From Vicinamibacterales bacterium (GTDB taxonomy: Bacteria > Acidobacteriota > Vicinamibacteria > Vicinamibacterales > 2-12-FULL-66-21), in contig DASSPH010000099.1 in assembly GCA_035699745.1 (NCBI GenBank), positions 1 to 64,000 on the forward strand: a stretch of DNA of 64,000 nucleotides, in the 5' to 3' direction. Under the pieces are notes generated by a model. That model made no database searches, was not told where the DNA came from, and saw only the letters and a list, made by a program, of their open reading frames with translations. Each line of letters starts with the position of its first letter. The stretch's first letter is position 1. Both the position numbers and the translations under genes were made by a program. Positions 1 to 8,376 of the stretch are shown in pieces.

Positions 1-974
<974 letters not shown>

Positions 975-1031
975 TTGCCGACCGGCGATTGGCGATTGCC
1001 GATCGACGGATTGGCGATTGGCGATTGGCGA
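975..1031. repeat. Heptanucleotide tandem array after groEL
   Basis: About eight degenerate units of the 7-mer TTGGCGA. Units run 975-981, 982-988, 989-995, 996-1002, then an 8-nt unit, then three perfect units at 1011-1031. The array starts at the base after the groEL stop codon and ends just before the terminator hairpin. It is one of a family of 7-nt-period arrays in this window, each with its own unit sequence. Confidence 0.85.
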
Positions 1032-1034
1032 TTG

Positions 1035-1066
1035 GGCCCGCTGGAGAAATCCAGCGGGCCTTTTTC
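1035..1066 (+). terminator. Intrinsic terminator of groEL
   Basis: A 10-bp perfect stem (GGCCCGCTGG at 1035-1044 with CCAGCGGGCC at 1051-1060) closes a 6-nt loop and is followed by TTTTTC. It ends groEL transcription and touches the stop end of the convergent gene at 1065. Confidence 0.92.
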
Positions 1067-1445
1067 ATTTGCGCGGCCTGTTGAACAGGGCACGCGCGGC
1101 GAGGAACGCCGAAAAAGTCCCCGTGACGCCGAATGTGAGCAGCGTCGATACCCAGAGGAAAGCATCGCTCGTCTGTCCGATGCGGCCGCCGGCCAGGCCT
1201 GCGCCGCGCATGTGGAGGATCGAGACGCCCGCCGCCGCGATGCCGCCGAGCAGCATGATGATCAGTCCCGACCGGCCGCTGGCGAGCGGCAGCGCTCCGA
1301 ACATCCAGGCCGCCAGAATCAGCACGCCGACATAGGTCGAGACGTTTCCCGGCTCGACGCCGTGGACGATCTCGATGGTCAGGTGCAGGACCAGCATGAG
1401 GATGGTGACCAGCGACGTGATGGTCAGCGTCACGGTGTCCTTCAT
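1065..1445 (-). CDS. Small four-helix membrane protein
   Basis: 126-residue hydrophobic protein of unknown function, last gene of a three-gene minus-strand operon. Hydrophobic stretches near residues 7-28, 38-55, 61-78 and 95-118 predict three or four membrane helices; the C-terminus is basic (FNRPRK). The ATG at 1443-1445 overlaps the stop of the upstream XRE-type regulator by 4 nt (ATGA), which fixes the start and implies translational coupling. A much longer frame covers this region and the two upstream genes, but only its last 126 codons read like protein. The pairing with a DUF2975 protein and a YozG-like regulator suggests a membrane stress or transport role, but the function is unknown. 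Confidence 0.75.
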   Translation of the reverse strand: MKDTVTLTITSLVTILMLVLHLTIEIVHGVEPGNVSTYVGVLILAAWMFGALPLASGRSGLIIMLLGGIAAAGVSILHMRGAGLAGGRIGQTSDAFLWVSTLLTFGVTGTFSAFLAARALFNRPRK

Positions 1446-1672
1446 GTGAAGCTCTCCTTCTCCACGCGTTCGGGCTCGAACCTCAGGATGTCGCCCGGCT
1501 GGCACGCCAGCGCCTCGCAGATCGCTTCCAGCGTCGAGAAGCGGATCGCGCGGGCCTTGCCGGTCTTGAGAATCGACAGGTTCGCCAGCGTCATGCCGAT
1601 GCGGCCCGCGAGCTCGGTCAGGGTCATGCGCCGCTCGTGCAGCAGATCGTCGAGCTTGACGACGATGGCCAT
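1442..1672 (-). CDS. XRE-family HTH regulator (YozG-like)
   Basis: 76-residue Cro/C1-type DNA-binding protein consisting of one helix-turn-helix domain (about residues 8-65). The typical XRE core is visible: LTELAGRIGMTLANLSILKTG, then the scaffold helix FSTLEAICEALACQPGDIL. No ligand-binding domain is present, as in small YozG-like regulators often paired with DUF2975 membrane proteins. It abuts the DUF2975 stop codon upstream and overlaps the next gene by 4 nt. It is the obvious candidate to bind the inverted repeat at 2222-2284 and autoregulate the operon; that link is inference. Confidence 0.9.
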   Translation of the reverse strand: MAIVVKLDDLLHERRMTLTELAGRIGMTLANLSILKTGKARAIRFSTLEAICEALACQPGDILRFEPERVEKESFT

Positions 1673-2206
1673 CTACACCGTCCCTTCGAGGTCCTCGCGC
1701 ATGTGCGCCCCTTCGGCGAAGACGCGGGCGAGCAGGAACGTGAGCAGCACGGCGAGCCAGCCGTTGATCGAAAACCCGGCGTCGATGTCGACCGGGTACG
1801 CGGGCGTGGAGACCGCCCTGGCGATCGCGCCGATCACGATGCCGAGCAGCTGCAGCCCGAGCAGCGCCCAGCCCATCGTCTTGAGGCGCTGCGCGTTCGC
1901 GGCGACGAACGGATCGCCGGCGCGGACCGTCTCCACGATCGCCAGCAGCCGCTGGAGGAAGACGTAGTTCAGCGGGATCACGGCAAGGCCGAGCACCGCG
2001 ATCGCGCGCAGGGCCATGATCACGCGATCCGCATCCGGAGACGGGGAGAGCTTGAACGCGCGCATGATCCATTGCTCGTGCGGCAGCGCGACCAGCAGCA
2101 CGACAATCGCCGCCCCCCACAGCCAGTTCAGGGCAATGAGGATCCGAAGCAGGAGCCGCGCAACCGGCAGCGCCGGCGACGACGAGGACGGGACGGGCCG
2201 GGTCAT
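1673..2206 (-). CDS. DUF2975 family membrane protein
   Basis: 177-residue integral membrane protein of the DUF2975 type, first gene of an operon with an XRE regulator and a small membrane protein. Four hydrophobic segments are visible, including ILIALNWLWGAAIVVLLVAL, an IAVLGLAVIPLNYVFL segment, GWALLGLQLLGIVIGAIA and a C-terminal WLAVLLTFLLARVFAEG. I chose the ATG at 2204-2206 because a GGAGG lies 7 nt upstream. An earlier in-frame ATG (2231-2233) lies inside the operator half-site and has no ribosome site. The biochemical function of DUF2975 proteins is unknown. Confidence 0.85.
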   Translation of the reverse strand: MTRPVPSSSSPALPVARLLLRILIALNWLWGAAIVVLLVALPHEQWIMRAFKLSPSPDADRVIMALRAIAVLGLAVIPLNYVFLQRLLAIVETVRAGDPFVAANAQRLKTMGWALLGLQLLGIVIGAIARAVSTPAYPVDIDAGFSINGWLAVLLTFLLARVFAEGAHMREDLEGTV

Positions 2207-2221
2207 GGTCCAACCTCCAGG

Positions 2222-2284
2222 TTTATCGAACATCAATACACTATTTATCGATTTACGACAAGTTGTGTATCGATGTTCGATAAA
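2222..2284. promoter_or_regulatory. Palindromic operator of DUF2975/XRE operon
   Basis: Two 20-nt arms, 2222-2241 and 2265-2284, are inverted copies differing at one position (arm TTTATCGAACATCAATACAC). They flank 23 nt of AT-rich sequence that includes TTATCGATTTACGACAA. This is the most AT-rich stretch of its neighbourhood and lies directly upstream of the DUF2975 start, so it should hold the promoter and an operator, most likely for the XRE protein encoded in the same operon. Confidence 0.75.
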
Positions 2285-2333
2285 TCAGGCTGTCCAAACC
2301 CGCCGCCGTCCCTCGCCCCTCGAACCTCGCCCG

Positions 2334-2933
2334 TCAGCGGTAACTGCATCCGTGCAGGTGATCGTTCACGAGTCCCATCGCCTGCATGAACGCATACATC
2401 GTCGTCGGGCCGACGAACGTCCAGCCGCGGCGGCGCAGGTCCTTCGACAGCGCGATCGACTCGGCGCTCGTGGACATCGTTCTGAGCAGGTCCCAGGTGA
2501 GCCTCTTCGGCCGGGAACGGCGCGGCGGCTCGAACCGCCACACGTAGTTCGACAGCGAGCCGAACTCCTCGACCAGCTCCTCACAGCGCCGGGCGTTGTT
2601 GATCGTGCTCTCGATCTTGCCGCGGTGGCGGACGATGCCGGCGTCCTTCAGCAGGCGGGACACGTCGCGGGCGCCGAAGCGGGCGACCCGCTCGATCTCG
2701 AAGTTGGCGAACGCGGCGCGGAAGTTCTCCCGCTTGCGCAGGATCGTGAGCCAGCTCAGGCCGCTCTGAAATCCTTCGAGACAGATCTTCTCGAAGAGCC
2801 GGCGATCGTCATGATGGACCGGCACGCCCCACTCGGTGTCGTGGTACGCGACGTATTCGGGGGACGCGCTGCACCAGGCGCAGCGCAGCCGTCGATCGGG
2901 CCCCTTCCAGAGGCCCGCCGCCACAGAGCTCAT
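2334..2933 (-). CDS. tag: DNA-3-methyladenine glycosylase I
   Basis: Base-excision repair enzyme that removes 3-methyladenine from alkylated DNA. The 199-residue protein aligns along the whole length of E. coli Tag: RCAWC, YHDTEWGVPVHHDDRRLFE, ICLEGFQSGLSWLTIL, AGIVRHRGKIESTINNAR and FMQAMGLVNDHLHGC. The zinc ligands are expected at Cys18, His31, His192 and Cys196, and the active-site Glu is Glu53; all are present. The ATG at 2931-2933 has no Shine-Dalgarno but is preceded, 7 nt upstream, by the -10-like TATAGT (2946-2941), so the mRNA may be leaderless. It is a single-gene unit. Confidence 0.96.
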   Translation of the reverse strand: MSSVAAGLWKGPDRRLRCAWCSASPEYVAYHDTEWGVPVHHDDRRLFEKICLEGFQSGLSWLTILRKRENFRAAFANFEIERVARFGARDVSRLLKDAGIVRHRGKIESTINNARRCEELVEEFGSLSNYVWRFEPPRRSRPKRLTWDLLRTMSTSAESIALSKDLRRRGWTFVGPTTMYAFMQAMGLVNDHLHGCSYR

Positions 2934-3043
2934 ACGTTGAACTATAGCGGCGGGAGGCCGACACGGAAAGCCGAGACCGGGACGGCCGACGGCAGCGGCC
3001 GCATGGCCGCTGCCGTGGGTACGCCTCAGTCTCGTGTTGCTAC

Positions 3044-3343
3044 CTACCTGGTACTGACCGGGTGCCGTCCTGTGACGCGATCCCAGGCATCGCGGACGGC
3101 GGCCTTCATCTGCTCCCACGTCGAGGTGCCGCGATGTTCGTACGAGTTCCACCCTCTCGAGAGATCGGACTCGACGTCGTTCCAGTCGCGCCCGTTGTAG
3201 CGGTTGGCCGACTCGTACCCGTAACGGTACGCGCCGCGCCACTGGTCGTAATTCGACGAGCCGGACGCATACGGCCGTGACGCGTAATTGCTGCGCCAGT
3301 ACGTATCTTCGTCGTCCCAGCTGTGCGGTCTGCCTTCGTGCAT
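3044..3343 (-). CDS. Small hydrophilic hypothetical protein
   Basis: 99-residue soluble protein rich in Tyr, Trp, Arg and Asp, with no signal peptide or membrane segment. A conserved-looking block near residues 35-95 contains YRYGYESANRY, DWNDVESDLSRGW and a terminal TWEQMKAAVRDAWDRVTGR. Similar Trp/Tyr blocks occur in small uncharacterised, possibly stress-related bacterial proteins, but I cannot assign a family. The start at 3341-3343 is supported by AGGAGG about 10 nt upstream; the frame extends further upstream into the terminator of the next gene, which is not credible coding sequence. Confidence 0.7.
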   Translation of the reverse strand: MHEGRPHSWDDEDTYWRSNYASRPYASGSSNYDQWRGAYRYGYESANRYNGRDWNDVESDLSRGWNSYEHRGTSTWEQMKAAVRDAWDRVTGRHPVSTR

Positions 3344-3411
3344 GTTCAACGACCTCCTGGGGGATCCGGATGCAACCCGCGATCTCCCAGCCGTTCCCCG
3401 CCTCAGCCTGC

Positions 3412-3446
3412 AAAAGAAAACGGCCGTGGCGGATGCCACGGCCGTT
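3412..3446 (-). terminator. Intrinsic terminator after Gfo/Idh/MocA gene
   Basis: 12-bp perfect stem (AACGGCCGTGGC at 3419-3430 with its complement at 3435-3446), 4-nt loop, followed on the minus strand by TTTTCTTTT (3420-3412). It lies 25 nt beyond the oxidoreductase stop codon and separates it from the small gene at 3044-3343. Confidence 0.92.
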
Positions 3447-3470
3447 CTGTGAGGTGACGCGATTGCGATC

Positions 3471-4982
3471 TTACGAGCGGGATGCCGTTTCCTTGACCGC
3501 GAACGACTTCGGAATCTCGAAGCCCTTGCGGTAGCCCGTCTCGCGCGTGAGCAGCTCGTTGGCCTTCTTGTTGTCCTTCACGGTTTCGGTCTTGCCGTCG
3601 AAGGTGATCTGGTCGCCGACGCGGTACGCGACGTTCGCCAGGTGCGGCAGCGTCGACGAGAGGTGGCCTTCGAGGATGTCGCAGGTGAGGATCTTCGGAT
3701 CGTTCGCGACGATCGCGTCGATGAAGTTCCGGTAATGCGGCCCCTCCTCGGTGGTGAGTCCCGTCGGCTGGGCGTTCGGATCCTTCGTCTCGGAGCCCGG
3801 TCCCTTCTCGTTCTTGTCGCCGACGGCCCCCATGTAGGACTGCCAGCGGCGGCCGGTCTCGTCGATCCAGAGCCAGCCCTTCGAGCCGAAGAAGATGTTG
3901 CCGATGCGCACGCCCCCCTCGTCGGGGGTGTGCTCGCCGCGGGTGCCGAACTCCAGGATCGCGCCGTCGGCGTACTCGAAGAGCGCCGTCTGCATGTCGG
4001 GCGTTTCCTGCGAGGTCGGCTGCTCGCCGAAGTAGCCGCCCATCGAGCTGATCTTCACCGGGTGTTCGTTCTTGCCGAGCCCCCAGCGCGCGATGTCGAA
4101 CTGGTGGGGTCCCTGGTTGCCGGTGTCGCCGTTGCCGTAGGCCCAGTGCCAGTGCCAGTTGTAGTGGAAGTGGTTGCGGTTGAACGGGCGCGACGGCGCC
4201 GGGCCCAGCCACAGGTTGTAGTCGACCTTTTCGAGATACTGCGCCGTGTAGGGACCGGCGCCGCCGCCGCCCTGCGCGAGGAACGAGTGTGCCTTCTCGC
4301 CGGGCGCCTGCGGGCCGTCCGGGTACTTGCCGATGTTCAGCCGCGGCTTGAAGCACAGGCCGCGCGCCATGTAGACCTTGCCGATGCCGCCGTCCTGCAT
4401 GAACTTGATCGCCGCGCGCACCGCGGGGCGGCTGCGGTTCATCGTGCCGACCTGCACGATCTTGCTGTAGGCGCGCGCCGCGTTGGTCATCAGCCGGCCT
4501 TCGAGGACGGTGTGCGACGCCGGCTTCTCGACGTAGACGTGCTTGCCGGCCTGCAGCGCCCAGATCGTCGCCAGCGCATGCCAGTGGTTCGGCGTGGCGA
4601 TGATCACCGCGTCGATGTCCTTGTCGTCGAACACGCGCCGCATGTCCTGGACGAAGTTCGGCTTGAACGCCGCGATGTCCTTCAGCTGCGGGTCGTTGAT
4701 CCGCTCCGGCGCGAGATTCGCGTCGATGTCGCAGAGCGTCTTGATCTCGACCCCTTTCAGCTTGGCGAAGCCGCGCTTCAGGGAATTGCCCTGACCGCGG
4801 ATGCCGATGCTGGCGCAGACGACGCGATCGTTGGCGCCCTGGACGCGGCTGCCGAACGGCGCCGCGCCGACGCGCGTTCCGAACAGGTCGGCACCGACGA
4901 CCACGCCGGCCGCCGCGAGACCGAGCTGCGAAGTGAAATCACGCCGTGAAATGCCGTTGCCGTCCTTCGGTTCGCTGGCCAC
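3471..4982 (-). CDS. Tat-exported Gfo/Idh/MocA family oxidoreductase
   Basis: 503-residue NAD(P)-dependent dehydrogenase-like protein. The N-terminus carries a twin-arginine signal (SRRDFTSQLGLAAAGVVVG at residues 13-31). A Rossmann region follows (RVVCASIGIRGQG) with the family signature DAVIIATPNHWHALATIWAL and HVYVEKPASHTVLEG, where the Lys of EKP is the usual catalytic lysine. A C-terminal alpha/beta domain has repeated WHWHW and NQGPHQFDIARWGLG motifs. Such exported members usually act on sugars or sugar derivatives in the periplasm; the substrate is unknown. The GTG start at 4982 has GGGAGG 7 nt upstream. It is monocistronic, with a terminator after it and a palindrome 59 nt before the start. 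TatA is encoded 3 kb away. Confidence 0.93.
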   Translation of the reverse strand: MASEPKDGNGISRRDFTSQLGLAAAGVVVGADLFGTRVGAAPFGSRVQGANDRVVCASIGIRGQGNSLKRGFAKLKGVEIKTLCDIDANLAPERINDPQLKDIAAFKPNFVQDMRRVFDDKDIDAVIIATPNHWHALATIWALQAGKHVYVEKPASHTVLEGRLMTNAARAYSKIVQVGTMNRSRPAVRAAIKFMQDGGIGKVYMARGLCFKPRLNIGKYPDGPQAPGEKAHSFLAQGGGGAGPYTAQYLEKVDYNLWLGPAPSRPFNRNHFHYNWHWHWAYGNGDTGNQGPHQFDIARWGLGKNEHPVKISSMGGYFGEQPTSQETPDMQTALFEYADGAILEFGTRGEHTPDEGGVRIGNIFFGSKGWLWIDETGRRWQSYMGAVGDKNEKGPGSETKDPNAQPTGLTTEEGPHYRNFIDAIVANDPKILTCDILEGHLSSTLPHLANVAYRVGDQITFDGKTETVKDNKKANELLTRETGYRKGFEIPKSFAVKETASRS

Positions 4983-5000
4983 CGGAAACCTCCCTCTCTC

Positions 5001-5027
5001 GCGTCCGGACAGAAGACGCCCGGACGC
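5001..5027 (-). other. Hairpin in leader of Gfo/Idh/MocA gene
   Basis: 8-bp inverted repeat (GCGTCCGG at 5001-5008 with CCGGACGC at 5020-5027), 11-nt loop, placed just before the Shine-Dalgarno of the oxidoreductase. There is no U-tract. It could influence translation or be chance in GC-rich DNA. Confidence 0.3.
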
Positions 5028-5041
5028 GCGATGGTAGCACG

Positions 5042-5051
5042 TTAGCGCTAA
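5042..5051. promoter_or_regulatory. TTAGCGCTAA palindrome, possible LacI-type operator
   Basis: Perfect 10-bp palindrome with a central CG, the layout of many LacI/GalR-family operators, 59 nt upstream of the sugar-oxidoreductase start. No LacI-family gene is in the window. The assignment rests on shape and context only. Confidence 0.35.
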
Positions 5052-5167
5052 AGCTGCCCAGTTTCGCGGCCGCTTCTGCTCGAGCGAACCCGTCCGGGAG
5101 GATCAGGATGAGAGACAGCGTCGGCGCAGCTCTGCCGTTGTGCGGCGGCATCCGCGCTGCGCGCCGG

Positions 5168-6037
5168 TCAGCGCAGCGTGAACGTCAATTCGACGCTGAC
5201 GATGACGGGGACGGGCTGACCGAATGGCGTCCCTGAACAGCCCTCGCGGCGGGCGCACGTGCCGGGACGGAAGCGCCACTGCTTCACCGCGATGATCGCC
5301 TGCTGATCGAGACCGAAGGTGGAATCGAGCGAGCGGGTGATGCGGATGCGGTTCGGATCGACGGTGCCGTCGGGCATCACGATCGCCGTCATTTCGACCA
5401 CGCCCTGCAGTTTCGCGCGCATGGCGTCGCCGGTGTAATTCGGCTTCACCTCACGCACCAGCACGGGGTTGGTGATGCCGCTGCCGGGCTCGAAGGCGCC
5501 GCCGCCGAAACCGCCGCCGGTGCCCGGACCCACGCCGGAACCGGTGCCCGTGCCGATGCCGGTGCCGCGCCCGCCGCCGCCCGCGCCGACGCCGGACGCG
5601 TCGACCGGGCTCAGCGTGCCAGGCAGCGTCTCGACCGCCGCCTGTGTCTGCACCGGCACGGTGATCTGCGGCGTCGGGATGTCGACGGGCTTCGGCGTCG
5701 GAATGGGTTCCGGCGCCTTGGCGGCCTTGATCTCCGCCTTCCTCGGCGGCTCCGGATCTTTCGGACGTCCGCCACCGCCGCCGCCAGGGCCGGGCTTCGG
5801 CGGATCGAGGAAGATGAAGTCCAGCTTCTCGCTGTTGGTCACCACCTGCACGATCTGGTCGCGATGGGTGTAGGCGTAGATCAGCGCGCCGAGGATCAGC
5901 GCGTGAACGACAATGGAGACGCCAGAGCTCTGCCACCAGCTCCGTTTGAACTGAGCTGGCGCCGGCATCTCCCCCGCCAGAAAGTGCGCGTTGGGACTGA
6001 ACTCTGGGTCGTCCGCCATGCCTGGAACTGCTGTCAT
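5168..6037 (-). CDS. TonB-like energy transducer
   Basis: About 289 residues with the three-part layout of TonB. An N-terminal membrane anchor (WWQSSGVSIVVHALILGALIYAY) is followed by a long Pro/Gly-rich linker with PPKPGPGGGGGG, PEPIPTPKPVDIPTP and a run of GTGIGTGTGSGVGPGTGGG. The C-terminal TonB domain contains KPNYTGDAMRAKLQGVVEM and AVKQWRFRPG. The protein should couple inner-membrane energy to outer-membrane receptors. ExbB/ExbD are not nearby, so it is probably one of several paralogues. Two starts are possible, ATG at 6037 or ATG at 6019; neither has a strong ribosome site. It diverges from the flavoprotein gene at 6122. Confidence 0.85.
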   Translation of the reverse strand: MTAVPGMADDPEFSPNAHFLAGEMPAPAQFKRSWWQSSGVSIVVHALILGALIYAYTHRDQIVQVVTNSEKLDFIFLDPPKPGPGGGGGGRPKDPEPPRKAEIKAAKAPEPIPTPKPVDIPTPQITVPVQTQAAVETLPGTLSPVDASGVGAGGGGRGTGIGTGTGSGVGPGTGGGFGGGAFEPGSGITNPVLVREVKPNYTGDAMRAKLQGVVEMTAIVMPDGTVDPNRIRITRSLDSTFGLDQQAIIAVKQWRFRPGTCARREGCSGTPFGQPVPVIVSVELTFTLR

Positions 6038-6121
6038 TGTGGCCGAGCCGATGAGGAACCGCAACTGCAATAAGGGTGCTAGGTTTTCCCGTCCATATTT
6101 TAGGACGCTCGAATCGACCAG

Positions 6122-7300
6122 TTGGTCGCGGAGTGCATCACGGTGTGTGAGGTACGTAAGTCCGATGTCGCAATCGTCGGGGCCGGGCCGGCCGGATCCA
6201 TGGCCGCGCGCGAGCTCGCCCGCGCCGGCGTCCGCGTCGCGCTGATTGACGGCAGCTATCCTCGCGAGAAGCCGTGCGGCGGCGGCGTGACCGGCAGAGC
6301 GCTCGAGCTTGCCCGCCTGGCCGCTCCCGCTGCCGCGCCCGCACGCGCCATCGACCGGGTGACGTTCGAGGCTTCGAATCGCCGGGCCGCCGTGGAACTC
6401 ACGTCGCAGCACGACCTCCGGGTGTTCAGCCGCGACGGTTTCGACACTGCGCTGCTGTCGGAGGCGGCGAATGCGGGCGCCGCACTCACGCGCGCCCGCG
6501 TCAACGCGATCGCGCGTCACCACGGAGCGTGGACCATTACCGCCGGCTCGACGATCGTCCGCGCGCCATGGCTGCTCGGCGCGGACGGCGCGGGCGGCGT
6601 CGTCCGCAAGCGCGTCTTCCGGCCGTTCGCGCGCGCCCAACTGTCGGTGGCCGCCGGATCGTACGTGGACGGCGTCGAGACCAGCGAGATCGTGATCGCC
6701 TTCGTCGATCGGCCGAGTGGATACCTGTGGTCGTTCCCGCGTCCCGGGCATCTGGCGGTCGGCGCCTGCGCACAGGCGGATGAAACCACGCCCGCCGCAA
6801 TGCACGCGGTCACCGATGCGTGGCTCGATCGATACGCCCCGGCCGCCGGCCGGCCGCGCCGGCGCTACGCGTGGCCGATTCCGTCGCTTCGCGCGGCGGA
6901 CATCGACGCCGAACGCCCGTCGGGGGACGGCTGGATGCTGCTCGGCGACGCCGCCGGGTTGGTGGACCCGATCACCCGGGAGGGCATCTTCTTCGCGCTG
7001 CGATCGGGGCTGCTCGCGGCGCGTGCGCTGCAGTCGTCGCGCCCGGCCGGCGCGTACGCATCCGCGGTGCGCGACGAGCTGCACGGCGAACTTCGCCGCG
7101 CCGCGCGGCTCAAGGCCGGCTTTTACCGGCCGCGCTTCACGCGCCTGCTGGTGGACGCGCTCGGCGAGAGCCGCGCGGTCCGCGGGGTGATGGTCGACCT
7201 GATCGCCGGCCGCCAGCCGTACGCGGGTTTGAAGCGCCGGCTGCTCGGTACGCTGGAGATCGGACTGATGGTCAGGCTGGTGCGGGCAGGCTCGACCTGA
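6122..7300 (+). CDS. FAD-dependent oxidoreductase, geranylgeranyl reductase family
   Basis: 392-residue flavoprotein. An N-terminal dinucleotide-binding fold (SDVAIVGAGPAGSMAARELA), the motif YPREKPCGGGVTGRAL and the C-terminal FAD motif WMLLGDAAGLVDPITREGI with a following FFALRSG are the hallmarks of the geranylgeranyl reductase/digeranylglycerophospholipid reductase family. Related enzymes reduce isoprenoid chains or hydroxylate aromatics; the substrate here is unknown. Isoprenoid supply is also represented by ispH at 30997. The start is uncertain: TTG at 6122, or GTG at 6143 preceded by a GGAG. It converges with the VWFA gene with a 19-nt gap. Confidence 0.88.
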   Translation: MVAECITVCEVRKSDVAIVGAGPAGSMAARELARAGVRVALIDGSYPREKPCGGGVTGRALELARLAAPAAAPARAIDRVTFEASNRRAAVELTSQHDLRVFSRDGFDTALLSEAANAGAALTRARVNAIARHHGAWTITAGSTIVRAPWLLGADGAGGVVRKRVFRPFARAQLSVAAGSYVDGVETSEIVIAFVDRPSGYLWSFPRPGHLAVGACAQADETTPAAMHAVTDAWLDRYAPAAGRPRRRYAWPIPSLRAADIDAERPSGDGWMLLGDAAGLVDPITREGIFFALRSGLLAARALQSSRPAGAYASAVRDELHGELRRAARLKAGFYRPRFTRLLVDALGESRAVRGVMVDLIAGRQPYAGLKRRLLGTLEIGLMVRLVRAGST

Positions 7301-7319
7301 AGGTGCGGCTGCTGGTGGA

Positions 7320-8216
7320 TCACCTGGCCAGGTACCCGTCCCGCGCCCGCACCGTGACGCCCGGCCGATCCACGCGGACCGTGATCGTGCGCCACTGCTC
7401 CTCTCCGCTGACAATCGGCCGCGACGGCGTGTAGCCGATGAGGTACTGATGCCGCAGCTCGCTGGCGATCGTCTTCATCGTCGCATTGAGCTGCGCCGCA
7501 TCCCGCGGCTGAAACGAGCGGCCGCCGGTCAGCGAGGCCAGCTCCGCGAACAGCGCCGGCCGCTCGCGTCCGAAGGCGACGGGGTAGACCATCACGTCGG
7601 AGCGACGCGCGCGATCGAGCGCCGCGCCCGCGGACGCCTTGCTGTAGCGGTCGCTGCCGTCGGACAACAGAACCAGCGCCCGCCGCCCCTTCGAGGTCTG
7701 GATCGCGTCGATCGATTCGATGATGGCGTCGTGCAGGCCGGTCGTGCCCCACGGCTTCACCGACGACAGGATCCGCTGCTGCTCCGCGCGATCGGAGGAG
7801 AGCGGCGCGAGCACTTCGATCTCGCTCCCGATTCCGACGATCATCGACTGGTCCTGCGGCCGCAGCTCGCCGAGAAACGTACGGGCGGCGCTGACGGCCA
7901 CGGGCAGCTGCCTGGCGCCCATGCTGAAGCTGCGGTCGAGCGCGAGCGCGACCGACAGCGGAAAGTCCCCTTCGGCGAACGCCGTCACCGACTGGGGACG
8001 GCCGTCCTCCAGAACCGTGAAGTCCCCCTGGCGAAGCCCCGTGACCGGGTTGCCTTGCGCGTCCGTCGCCGCGGCATACACCTCGACGATGTTGACCCCG
8101 GACGTGAATTGCGGCGCCGCGGCGGGGGCGCCGGCCAGCATGCCGGCCAGAAAGACGGCCAGCGCGACGGGAGTGCTACAATCAGCCCATCTCGGAAACA
8201 GGAAAGGCTGCACCAT
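7320..8216 (-). CDS. Secreted VWFA-related protein, acidobacterial type
   Basis: 298 residues with a signal-like hydrophobic N-terminus ([19 protein letters not shown]). A short barrel-like region follows ([38 protein letters not shown]), then a von Willebrand A domain with MIDAS-like DRSFSMG and [11 protein letters not shown]. This is the arrangement of the VWFA-related family expanded in Acidobacteriota (TIGR03436-like). It probably acts outside the cytoplasm in protein-protein or metal-dependent binding; the partner is unknown. The most likely ATG (8214-8216) overlaps the tatA start codon on the other strand by 2 nt, so its promoter would have to lie inside tatA. The start may need revision. 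Confidence 0.85.
   Translation of the reverse strand: MVQPFLFPRWADCSTPVALAVFLAGMLAGAPAAAPQFTSGVNIVEVYAAATDAQGNPVTGLRQGDFTVLEDGRPQSVTAFAEGDFPLSVALALDRSFSMGARQLPVAVSAARTFLGELRPQDQSMIVGIGSEIEVLAPLSSDRAEQQRILSSVKPWGTTGLHDAIIESIDAIQTSKGRRALVLLSDGSDRYSKASAGAALDRARRSDVMVYPVAFGRERPALFAELASLTGGRSFQPRDAAQLNATMKTIASELRHQYLIGYTPSRPIVSGEEQWRTITVRVDRPGVTVRARDGYLAR
8177..8182 (+). promoter_or_regulatory. -10-like TACAAT upstream of tatA
   Basis: TACAAT at 8177-8182, 32 nt before the tatA ATG, in the extended context TGCTACAAT. No convincing -35 was seen. The site lies inside the 5' end of the antisense VWFA gene. Confidence 0.45.
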
Positions 8217-8376
8217 GTTTGGCCGTCTCGGCATCCCGGAACTCATCATTATCCTCGCGATCATCATCCTGATCTTCGGGGCAAACCGCTTGCCGGAGAT
8301 CGGGCGCGGGATCGGCAAGGGGATCAAGAACTTCAAGGATTCGACCCGCGAGGGTCAGAACGACGGGAAGGCCTAG
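8215..8376 (+). CDS. tatA: Twin-arginine translocase subunit TatA/E
   Basis: 53-residue protein forming the pore-like subunit of the Sec-independent Tat export system. It starts [20 protein letters not shown] (one membrane helix), continues with [21 protein letters not shown], the characteristic hinge and amphipathic helix, and ends in a short charged tail. At 53 residues it is at the short end for the family. A GGAAAGG lies 7 nt upstream of the ATG. tatB and tatC are not adjacent. A Tat substrate, the Gfo/Idh/MocA protein, is encoded nearby. Its stop overlaps the 3' end of selB by 4 nt. Confidence 0.95.
   Translation: MFGRLGIPELIIILAIIILIFGANRLPEIGRGIGKGIKNFKDSTREGQNDGKA

Noticed and set aside
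1065-2213. Single 382-codon minus-strand gene
   Set aside because: Only its last 126 codons read as protein; the rest is out of frame with the clear DUF2975 and XRE genes that have their own ribosome site and coupled stops.
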